From Aureobasidium sp. EXF-3400 (taxonomy: Eukaryota; Ascomycota; Dothideomycetes; Dothideales; Saccotheciaceae), in assembly GCA_024195585.1 (NCBI GenBank), contig SWBL01000054.1:123223-187222 (forward strand): a DNA stretch of 64,000 bases. Reading direction: 5' to 3'. The translations under genes and the position numbers were made by a program. Below the pieces are notes generated by a model, which worked only from the letters and a program-made list of their open reading frames with translations, did not search any database and was not told the DNA's origin. Positions 22,272 to 31,072 of this stretch are shown piece after piece (the first letter of the stretch is position 1; every line of letters begins with the position of its first letter).

Positions 22272-23180
22272 CTAGCGACTCTTCTTTGGGGGTGCAAAAT
22301 TGGCCTGGTTTGTTGCCTTACGTTTCTTTGTCATCGATCCTTCCTGTTCCTTCTCACTTTGTTGCTGCTTCCATTCACGAAGAGTCTCGATAGCGAAGTC
22401 GTTCTTGGCCTCATCGACAGCGTTACAATCCTTGTGATCTGGGTCTGCGCCTCGCTCAAGCAAGATCTTGATAACTTCTCCAGCTTTCTTGAAGGGAGAG
22501 ATGGCTGCAGAGCAGATAGGTGTTTGATGCAGAAGCATAGGCTCGTGTCGCCCATCGTATATTTTGTTCACATCCAGGCCAATCTCGTCTATCAGGAAAG
22601 TGACCATCTCAGGTCTGGCACGCCAGGCAGCATTATGTAGAGTCGACTCGCTGATCGGTGCACCACGCTCATGCATGTGCTTGAAAGTGTTGATGCTTCC
22701 ATACGATGCAACATCTGCCAGCAAAGTCTCGTCTGTCTCATCGACAATGGCACCATGATCCAGACACCAGCGATCCATGTCTTCGTCACGGCAAACAAGT
22801 TGTACCATTTTTTTGTTGCACTCATCAAGCCTTGTCCCATTATGTGTTCCTTTGACTGGCTGTCGCTGGTTAATGTCCCAACCTCGAGAGACGAGTACGG
22901 CAACGAGTTCCTTGGGAGACGATTTATAGGTTGAGGAGACTGATGCAGCGCCGATTTTGTTTATGTCAATGTAACCTTCATCAAGGAGATATTCTAGACG
23001 ATCTGGCTTATTGAAGACCGAAGCGTTTGCGCGAGCGGAGGTGGCACATATGTTATATGCTTCCTCTGATTCCTCAAAGGCAGCGAGTAGTGCAAGGTCC
23101 AGATTCTCAACCGTACCTCGGTGATTAGCTTCGACAACGAATTCCCACGAGTGTGGCATTTCTTTTCGTTTTGACGGCAT
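22272..23180 (-). CDS. Ankyrin-repeat protein
   Basis: Single exon, 302 aa. Degenerate ankyrin repeats run from about residue 55 to 265; recognisable pieces include LEYLLDEGYIDINK, VLVSRGWDIN, STLHNAAWRARPEMVTFLID and KILLERGADPDHKD. The C terminus is basic (KKRK and PPKKSR) and could be a nuclear localisation signal. The protein-interaction role is general to the family; the partner is unknown. The starting Met is followed by a Lys/Arg-rich segment. Divergent from the SurE gene with 205 bp between starts, so a shared promoter is possible. Confidence 0.8.
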   Translation of the reverse strand: MPSKRKEMPHSWEFVVEANHRGTVENLDLALLAAFEESEEAYNICATSARANASVFNKPDRLEYLLDEGYIDINKIGAASVSSTYKSSPKELVAVLVSRGWDINQRQPVKGTHNGTRLDECNKKMVQLVCRDEDMDRWCLDHGAIVDETDETLLADVASYGSINTFKHMHERGAPISESTLHNAAWRARPEMVTFLIDEIGLDVNKIYDGRHEPMLLHQTPICSAAISPFKKAGEVIKILLERGADPDHKDCNAVDEAKNDFAIETLREWKQQQSEKEQEGSMTKKRKATNQANFAPPKKSR

Positions 23181-23385
23181 GTTGTCCTATATGACTCAAA
23201 AGAATTATACTTGGTCTGCGAGATGATGATCGAGAAGGAAATATGTTGTTCCAAATCAGAAGGAAGGTGAAGACGGTCAAACGATGACGAAAGCGGGGTG
23301 ACGAGCTTGCGTGATTCTCTTGCCTGTGTCAACAACGAACGTCTTAGCAACCTTGTCAATTGCATATTCTATCAATTCTCTCAAG

Positions 23386-24377
23386 ATGCATATTCTCGTA
23401 AGCCTTTCATGTCAGTGTTGTAGAGCAACGTTGACCAAACGCAGGTAACCAACGATGACGGACCGCCGTCGAACGAATCGTCGCCTTACATTTTGGCATT
23501 CGTACGAACTCTGGAAGAAGCTGGACACGAGGTCTCTGTGATTCTACCTAGCGAACAACGCTCGTGGATCGGCAAGGCTCATATCATTGGAAAAGATGTC
23601 CAAGCAACGTACTACTGGCCTGAGACTGAAGAGCATGGATCACCCAAGTCGCAACAGTCAAAGCAAGGAAAGCCTTGGGTCTTGGTCAATTCAACACCCG
23701 CCACTTGTTCTCAGCTTGGATTGGCACACTGCTTCAAGGACAGGAAGCCAATTGATCTTGTCGTGTCAGGCCCCAACTATGGACGTAACACCACAGCCAT
23801 CTTTGCCCTGTCATCGGGTACCCTCGGTGCTGCTCTCGAAGCAGCCGTCTGTGGAGCAAAGGCGATTGCCATCTCATTCGCCTTCTTCGATCGCTTGAAC
23901 GATCCCAAGATTGTTGCACAGAGCTGTAGACAAGGTGTGCGTGTGATCGAATATCTGGCCAAGCAACAATGGGATGCTGGTCGCGTTTACACAGTCAACG
24001 TCCCTGTTAAGGATGGCGTGGAGAAGCAGCCTGTAGTATGGACAGAGATGTTGCAGAACCAGTGGTCATCTAGCTCTTGCTTCGATGAGACACCAGGTGT
24101 GGTTGAGGATGCAGACGCAGAGGAGACCAAACTGAGAAAGCAAGAGAGCAGAGGTGGTCAGGAGCCAAAGCAGGGTCAGAACGACACAGAGGAAGACAGC
24201 CAATGGGGACCGAGACACTACAAGTGGGCACCTAAGTTCAAGGATGTCTACGAGAGTGTCGAGAAGGCCGGACCTGGCAATGATGGTTGGGCTGTGCAGC
24301 AAGGTCAGACGAGTGTGACAGCACTCAAAGCCAACTTTTCTCATGTTCCAGGATACAAGGGCGAGATAAAGCTGTAG
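23386..24377 (+). CDS. SurE-type survival phosphatase/nucleotidase
   Basis: Two exons, 23386-23397 (12 nt, MHIL) and 23445-24377; 314 aa. The splice gives MHILVTNDDG, the exact SurE N-terminal motif whose Asp-Asp pair binds the catalytic metal; this strongly supports the four-codon first exon. The SGPNYGRN motif follows near residue 112, and a Gly-rich SSGTLGAALEAA segment near 128. A charged Gln/Glu/Lys insert (about nt 24100-24200) separates the core from a C-terminal part ending in VTALKANFSHVPGY. SurE enzymes remove phosphate from nucleoside monophosphates and other phosphate esters; fungal members have been described as acid phosphatases. Physiological substrate unknown. No signal peptide. 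Confidence 0.9.
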
Positions 24378-24553
24378 ATAAGATAGCATAGAGCTGTATA
24401 TATCAATTCACTGTTGGACAATTCACCAACTAGAGGATGACGCGCATGTGCAGTGAACGGCGTTAGTCGGGAATAAGAAAGTGCGTCTCGACTCTCGAGT
24501 CTTTGGCGCATGAAATCATTGCGCTACACATCATTGCATCAACACACGACATC

Positions 24554-26812
24554 ATGGCCGACTTTATTGGTATGACCATCAGTGTCACTTTGCTGCAGCC
24601 TCCCGGTGCTGTTCTGATAGGTCGGGTCGCCCACGTTATTGCTGGTCAGACACTGGCCCTGGAACACGTCTTCTTCCCACAATCTGGCAACCATGTGCCT
24701 TCCTACAACGTGCCCGCTCATCTAATCGGGGACCTCCACGTCGTCGAGACCAATTTCGAGGCCAGCTCCAAGCCTAACACTCCTGCTGCAAACATCTCTG
24801 CCTCGCGCGGTGCCGCTCAATTCCCTGCTCCTCTCCCTATCCCTGCACAAGAGGCGCGCGTCGAGAGCCCTCTGGCCAAGAAGACGCCATCCTTTGTCGA
24901 CCCTGCCATCCTCAGCTTCTCCAAATCGCCTGCTCCAGCTGCTCGTAGCCAACCTCCGCCGCCTCCTCCCGCCCTACAACAACCTTCTGCGCCCGTCACA
25001 CCCAGCAAGAAAGCTCTGTCGGCCGCCGCTGCCGCAATTCCACCTACAACCACCTCTCCATTCGTCGCCCACGTCGCTGAGCCACCCGTCACTCAAGAAC
25101 AGGACTATGCCGATGAAAACGCGAATCAATCGGGCAAGAAGACGAGACGCGGAAGAAGAGGTCCAAGGACAACTCAAACTCCCCTGGCTGCAGCCACCGA
25201 GGCACAGACTGTCAAAGAAACTCTGTCGCCCAATGTGTCGCGCAATGGAAACGACATGACCATAACCCCTAGCACCAGCAAGAAGGGCTGGCGATCCACT
25301 CCTTTGCTCAGGGAGACCACATCAGCTGCATCCCTGAAGACCAAGAAAAAGGCAAAGCGTCCACTCACTGGACTAGGAGACCAGAACGGATGGGCTACCG
25401 AAGAAGTAACAGACATTCAAGACATGGGCGACTTTGATTTCGAAGCCAATCTTTCCAAGTTCGACAAGAGAACCGTCTTTGATCAGATCCGTAACGAGGA
25501 TACGACCGCAGACGAGGACAGACTGGTTTCGCACAACAGACTCGCACGACCTGGCACATACGGCGGCAAGAACCTACATCCCACAGAAAACGTCCTCTCT
25601 CCGACATTGAAGCCCAAACACCACGGAAGCGAACTCGAGTCTTCGTCAGATGCTGATACAGAGCTCAACTTTGGTAGTGGACCCAACTCAAAGCGTGCAC
25701 CTTCTCGCACATCGAACAAGCGTCCTTCTCGTATGAGTAACAGCGGCCTGCCAGAGGACATCCTCCACCCCCTAGCCGCTTCGCTAGCTTCGACTGCCCT
25801 CAATCGCTCCATGAGCTCTCTACGAGGCTCGTCTGTTGTCGCTTCCTCACCAAATCCTAACCGTGCTCGCTCTCCTCAATCCATACAATCGCCTATGCAT
25901 TCACTAGATCAACTCAGCCTCGCTCAACAAGCAGCAGCAGCTCCTCGACCTCACTTCAAAACACCAAAATCGAAATACCCCTGCTCACTCTACCACCCTG
26001 ACCGCCTACGACAAGCCGAAGCCGACGCAATCTCCAACATCGGCATCAGCGCCGACGCCATCACCGAGAACGCCGCCCGCGGTATCGCAGAAAGCGTTCT
26101 GACCAGCACACTTAGACCTGGTGCATCCCGTCGTAACTCGAAGATCTCCAACAACCTCCCTAACTCAAACTCCAAACCTGTGGTCGTCATCCTCGCTGGT
26201 AACCATGTCACAGGCGCTCGCGCGATAGCAAGTGCGCGCCATCTCTACAGCCGCGGCTTCAAAGTCTTGATTTCGGTCCTCGACTTTTCGAACCCGAGCG
26301 TCTGGCACCCTCAGCTCGCCAAACACATCCACTCACTCCAAGCACTAGGTCGCAAAGCCGCTCGCATAGAAGGATGGCGCAGCACCTCTGGTCAGATCAA
26401 AAAGCTAGATGGCCCACCCGTAATCATCGTCGACGCACTACTAGACGGTCAACGCCACGCAGACATCCGCGACGAGGACCTCCGCACCGAAGCCCGCGAA
26501 ATGATTGATTGGGCAAACCGCTCTCGTGCAGGTGTGCTCAGTATCAACATTCCTTCAGGCTTTGACAATGTAAATGGTGCTTCTAGCATTGTGGATGGAG
26601 AACCCCTTGCTATTCGCCCTGAAGCTGTTTTGGCTCTGGGTGTCCCTGTACTGGGGCTGCTGGAGGCGATTAGAGAGGGTGAGGGTACTGCTTGGACGGT
26701 CTCTGTGGTTGACACAGGCGTCAATGTCGTCCTTGGCGATCGCGAGAAAGTGCTGTTTGGAGCGGATTGGAGTGTTGCTCTGAGATTTGTTTCTGGAGAA
26801 GGGCAGGCATAG
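24554..26812 (+). CDS. edc3: EDC3, enhancer of mRNA decapping
   Basis: Single exon, 752 aa from the ATG at 24554 (MADFIGM). Order: N-terminal divergent LSm domain (1-80; binds Dcp2 in known Edc3 proteins), long Pro/Ala/Ser-rich disordered linker with a Lys/Arg-rich patch near 200, FDF motif region (about 290-315, DFDFEANLSKFDKRTVFDQI) that recruits the Dhh1 helicase, another disordered stretch, and a C-terminal YjeF_N domain (about 474-750) used for dimerisation. Role: scaffold of cytoplasmic P-bodies that stimulates Dcp1/Dcp2 decapping. Domain content and order are complete for the family. Same strand as SurE, 176 bp downstream. Confidence 0.95.
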   Translation: MADFIGMTISVTLLQPPGAVLIGRVAHVIAGQTLALEHVFFPQSGNHVPSYNVPAHLIGDLHVVETNFEASSKPNTPAANISASRGAAQFPAPLPIPAQEARVESPLAKKTPSFVDPAILSFSKSPAPAARSQPPPPPPALQQPSAPVTPSKKALSAAAAAIPPTTTSPFVAHVAEPPVTQEQDYADENANQSGKKTRRGRRGPRTTQTPLAAATEAQTVKETLSPNVSRNGNDMTITPSTSKKGWRSTPLLRETTSAASLKTKKKAKRPLTGLGDQNGWATEEVTDIQDMGDFDFEANLSKFDKRTVFDQIRNEDTTADEDRLVSHNRLARPGTYGGKNLHPTENVLSPTLKPKHHGSELESSSDADTELNFGSGPNSKRAPSRTSNKRPSRMSNSGLPEDILHPLAASLASTALNRSMSSLRGSSVVASSPNPNRARSPQSIQSPMHSLDQLSLAQQAAAAPRPHFKTPKSKYPCSLYHPDRLRQAEADAISNIGISADAITENAARGIAESVLTSTLRPGASRRNSKISNNLPNSNSKPVVVILAGNHVTGARAIASARHLYSRGFKVLISVLDFSNPSVWHPQLAKHIHSLQALGRKAARIEGWRSTSGQIKKLDGPPVIIVDALLDGQRHADIRDEDLRTEAREMIDWANRSRAGVLSINIPSGFDNVNGASSIVDGEPLAIRPEAVLALGVPVLGLLEAIREGEGTAWTVSVVDTGVNVVLGDREKVLFGADWSVALRFVSGEGQA

Positions 26813-27685
26813 GATGCTGCTGATGACAGAGACACTCTATTCCACAAATTATCTCGATTCGCATTCTCGCTTGTTGTATAGAAAGGGAAGGACTGGCTAG
26901 CTGGGTTGATGGCGTTATTTTGCTTTCATGCGAGCATGCTAAGGAAAAGAGAAAGAAGACCGAAAATGCATTCATGATGGAAAGGGAAAGGAAGATAGAT
27001 TATCGTTCATTGTTGTTTCTTTTATCGCTACAAAAAGCGGTTGTTGTACTATATCCAAATCGATCAATCACAATTCATTCATACCACCGCTTATCTGCTT
27101 TAGTATAGCAACGTGATGCTTACGGCACACGATTCCCAGGGACCTCCCGGAGAGGGATGATGAAGGACATCTTCTTGCACCAGCCGAAGTTCTTCCGGAC
27201 CTAACCAACAGACTATCCAGACGTACCCTCCTGCACTGCAAGCATGCTATGTCGGCTCTCTGAGCGACTTTGTACTCAGCTATCACGCTCTACCTATAAC
27301 ATGAGCCGTTCAAAGCAGCCCTATGCCCTAAATCTTGCATGAACGAGGATCTGTACAATCCTCGTAAGCGTTGGAAGCCTCTGTCATAATGTCGTGAGTG
27401 CCATCACCATGAGGGGAAACTTTGTCGCATTTGTGTCATACCACAATGAGATCTTACCAGTAAGTTGCGTTCCATTGGTCAGACTGGGGAGCTTCGTTCC
27501 TGTACCTGGATCCATATGCTCCCGTGGAGATGACCATGCATTATGGTAGAATGATGGAAAAGTCGCGTACCTTGCCATGCTTAGCTCTCATGTCCTACAG
27601 CTATAACTTCAGCTCTTTGTCTTCCAATTCCAGCTTCTCAGTCTTTCAATCCCAACTGCAACATCACCACGGCTTTCACGCAATC
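26813..27685. other. Intergenic region between EDC3 and hemerythrin gene
   Basis: 873 bp. An open frame runs upstream of the chosen hemerythrin-gene start at 27686 but its translation (Ser/Phe-rich, His run) does not look like protein. No other gene is seen. Confidence 0.45.
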
Positions 27686-28613
27686 ATGCAGACCTCAAGC
27701 TTCCTCCGTACCTCGCTGCTGACCAGCCGAGCTGCCATGCCATTGTCTCGCACCTTCGCCTCGTCATCCATCATCATGGAACGTGTCTCAGACCTCATCA
27801 AGCACGATCACGATGAACTCCGCACCTACAAGGACAATATCCTCAAAGCCACCACCGATGATGAAAAAGTGCGTTGGCAGAACCAGTTTACTTGGGAGTT
27901 AGCTCGTCACAGTATTGCCGAGGAATTGGTTGTTTATCCTGCTATGGAGAAGAATTGGTAAGTGCCTCCTCTGCTCAATGATGATGGTGGGAGGAGGAAG
28001 CAGTAACTGACAAGAAAATAGTCCTGGAGGTAAAGCTATGGCGGACAAAGATCGCGGTGAACACAGAACCGTAAGTCTCTCTTCCCTCTCTCCTCAGCAC
28101 TCATTGACTAACCCTGAAACAACAAAGGTCAAAGAACTCCTCTACAAATTCCAAGGTCTACACCCCGATGTCGAAGACTTCGAACCCACCCTCAAAGCCC
28201 TCTGGAGAGAACTAGACCAACACATCAAAGAAGAAGAAAACGGCGACCTCCCCACCCTCGAAAAACACACTCCAGCCGATGAATCCGCCTCCTTGGCCTC
28301 CAGCTTCAACCGCACCAAAGCTTTCGTTCCCTCTCGAAGCCATCCTTCTGCTCCTGACGACGGCGGTCCTTTTGAGACAGTAGCGGGATTAATGGCTGCT
28401 CCTCTGGATAGAATTGGAGATTTGTTCCGCAAGTTCCCTAGAACTGATGTTAAGGATGGTGTTGGTGAGGGGTTGGATAGTGTGGGTGCTGGGTTGGATG
28501 CTAAGGATGTTGGGGGTGATAGGAAGGATATTCTTGGAGGGAGGGCTGATAAGAAGGATGTTCTTGATGATCATCCTTCGCCAAGGGATGTCCCTGGAAA
28601 CCGTGTACCTTGA
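27686..28613 (+). CDS. Hemerythrin HHE-domain protein, probably mitochondrial
   Basis: Three exons: 27686-27957, 28022-28070 (49 nt) and 28128-28613; 268 aa. The N terminus (MQTSSFLRTSLLTSRAAM, Arg/Ser-rich, no acidic residues) looks like a mitochondrial presequence. The four-helix HHE domain spans about 30-150 with likely iron-binding His/Glu residues in LIKHDHDEL, ARHSIAEELVVYPAME, RGEHRT and LDQHIKEEE. The C-terminal 75 residues are a Gly/Asp/Lys-rich degenerate repeat built on AKDV/RKDI/KKDV. HHE proteins bind oxygen, iron or nitric-oxide-derived ligands; the exact role is unknown. The second intron is 57 nt without in-frame stops, so retention would add 19 residues without frameshift. 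Confidence 0.85.
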
Positions 28614-28787
28614 GCATTGCACGTCGCTTGCAGTTGGCCAAAAGAAGCGGTGGTACGATATGTGGTTGATGGATTGGGATATCTATACAAAACAACGCTG
28701 TATCTAGAGCGATGAAAAATGATAAGTATAACAACAAACGATACCTGGTTTTTCTTGCCACCTCTCATGGATTTTGAAGTACAGCAC

Positions 28788-30394
28788 CTAGCTCTGGTTG
28801 CAGAGACCAGGTACCAAAGAAGCACCACGACCAACCAGACCGTCAAAGTAAGCCAAGAGACTGTTCAAAGGCAACATATCAACCTGGTTACCCAGTGTCG
28901 GGCTCGAACTCTTCAACACCTGTCCTCCCCACAGAATACGAACGAACCATTCGTTATGCTTAGAGTAGAGTTCAAATACAACTTCCGAACCCATGCCGGG
29001 CCAGACCATCTCCTGAATCTGTAAAAGGGCTAGTAGGCGAGAGATACTGCCGTCATGGGCAACATCATGTCTGTAAATGACGGATTCGCTGCCACTTTGC
29101 GCAGCGCGAAGGTGGTCTGCTAATTCTGCGACCCAAATACCGTAGCTGCGGCGAGCGTACTCGAGGGTTTGGGGCCCAGCTGAACGATAAAGATAATTGT
29201 ACTCGTACTCGCCGAGACGGAAGACTTCATTTGCCTGAGACTGGGTGACGCAAGTGCCAGTAGTGCTGTTGCAGGGCAAGGGCTTTGAGTGACATAGGCG
29301 AGCAGAAAGATTGTCAAAGTAGTGATCGTAGGATTTGTGCCAGTCGGTTGCACTGGACGATACACCAGAGATGGCGTCTAAGCTTCGGACAAGGTTTGAT
29401 GAGGCAGTGAGATGCGCGGTCCAGTTTGCGTTGGTGCTGCCTGCACCGTACGACGAGAAGAGAGAAGATGCCGAAGAGCAAGTGTAGGCGGGCTCCAAAC
29501 TATCGATCGAGTTCGGTTGGATCAGGAGTGGTACGCTGTCTCCTTTGAGCGAGGGAAACATGCCAGGAATCAAGTTGCTCGCGACCTGGGAGGTGATGAC
29601 ATTGTTTGTCACACGGAACTGCATCTTACGAGAATCATACTTTGGAGGCAGGAACCCAAGCAGACCATGGTAGACATCGAAGACATCTTTACCATGTTGA
29701 TGGCTGTCATCCAGACCACCCGAGGTCAATTGAGGGAATTGGCATGTCCCGTTGAAGCCCTGCGGAGCTAAAGGGTTCGAAGGGGAGGTGAAGACGCTCC
29801 AGTATGTAGATGCAGAGGAGTTGGCATTGGAGCCAGTGAAAGGGGCGGCATGATAGTAGAGACCCTCGTCCGAACAGTCCCATGCATATGACTCCCTAGG
29901 AAACGTGTTTGAGGCATACGGAGTGCGCTTGTGGTGGCGGTGAATGACATGAACGTATTGGAGCTTATAGCTCGGATTGACCTTGGGATACTCTGAACAA
30001 CGAACATGAGGCATGTTGCACCAATTGTACGTCGCTAGGGAAGTTAGCAAAGAGAAGCCATGAAGATCACTGTTCCCAACATGATGCTCAAGGGTTATAG
30101 TGCGACCAAAGAGCCGATGATTCGCTGATCTCCAAAAACACAAAAAACCCACAGCAGAGTTGCAACAACGAGCCGAAGGGGTAGTGTTCTACTTGACTTA
30201 CAGTAGGGTAGTCCTGCTGGAGTTTTGGACGAGTTGAAGATGAAGCCCCAAACATCAGTGCTATTGATAACGGAGTTGAGGTCGCTGACCTTGGTCGAAG
30301 GTGGTGCATGCCATGACAGATCTACAGTCGTATTTGAAGCAGATACAACTGAAGCAAAGGAGAAGAGGATAGGAAACGAGTATAGATAATGCAT
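28788..30394 (-). CDS. Secreted histidine acid phosphatase-like protein
   Basis: Two exons on minus: 30394-30202 and 30034-28788 (intron 167 nt); 479 aa. The splice rebuilds a Ser codon and leads into YVHVIHRHHKRTP, the RHxxRxP active-site motif of the histidine phosphatase superfamily (about residues 94-100). A later RHDVAHDGSIS segment (about 386) supplies the distal His-Asp proton donor region. MHYLYSFPILFSFASVVSA is a good signal peptide, and there are many Cys and N-glycosylation sequons, so secretion is expected. An in-frame ATG at 30463 is rejected because a TATATAAGG box at 30476-30484 is only 13 bases upstream of it. Expected reaction: phosphomonoester hydrolysis at low pH. The usual Gly after Arg-His is a His here. 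Confidence 0.88.
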
Positions 30395-30475
30395 GGTGAA
30401 CCAAGCAGATGAGGCCAGTAGTGCTGTTGGAAGGAGAAGTGTGAGCTGCCACACGATGGGCATGCTCGCGACCTA

Positions 30476-30484
30476 CCTTATATA
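30476..30484 (-). promoter_or_regulatory. TATA box of histidine phosphatase gene
   Basis: TATATAAGG on minus, about 80 bp upstream of the chosen ATG at 30394. It decides the start: an upstream ATG at 30463 would lie too close to be in the transcript. Confidence 0.55.
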
Positions 30485-31072
30485 GCAGATACTCAGATAT
30501 TGGGTTTCGTGCAGCAGGCAAGTTGAGATTGTATGGTGGTATCAGAGTGGAGTTGATGGATGGAGAATATCAGTCGGCGTGCAAGACTGGAGAGATACGA
30601 TTGGCTTGAGTCGACGGCACAGGGCGGGCGGTGATGAGTATCATGCTTGAGCATACGAGGACGTTTGCTTTTCGGCGCACATGGATGAACTCAGGTTAAG
30701 TGTTTGAAAACGAAACATGGTGTACTTCCCGAGCTCTCATGAGAAAGGAATCAAGATGGTGAAGAACGACAAGTTGCACAGCGGCTCCTTCTTCAGGGTC
30801 CTCATCAGGGTCCCCTCGGAAACAGCAGCAGCCAAGACCAGAAACTCTATGGCAGTCGCGAAACAAGTCAATACGATTGTGGCAGCAAATCGTGCCACGC
30901 TGTAGGATCTCTGCAATTCTGAACTCTCTGGATCATCACCGCACACGACTTACTTGACACGGCTGTCTGTTGGTACAAACTCACACGTCAAGTCGACCTA
31001 ACCCTAGACAAGGTCTGTGCGCATACACAAGCGACCTCCGATAAACAATCGTACCCTCGCATGGCCTGAGAG
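30485..31072. other. Divergent intergenic region, phosphatase / DUF3405 gene
   Basis: 588 bp between the phosphatase TATA box and the DUF3405 start. A 69-codon frame on minus (30737-30946) is not supported by any motif. Nothing else is recognised. Confidence 0.4.

Noticed and set aside
22044..22640. 198-codon plus-strand frame overlapping the ankyrin gene
   Set aside because: It is antisense to the clearly coding ankyrin ORF and has no motif of its own.
30395..30463. Upstream ATG at 30463 as phosphatase start
   Set aside because: It lies 13 bases from the TATA box, so it is unlikely to be transcribed; the downstream ATG gives a standard signal peptide.
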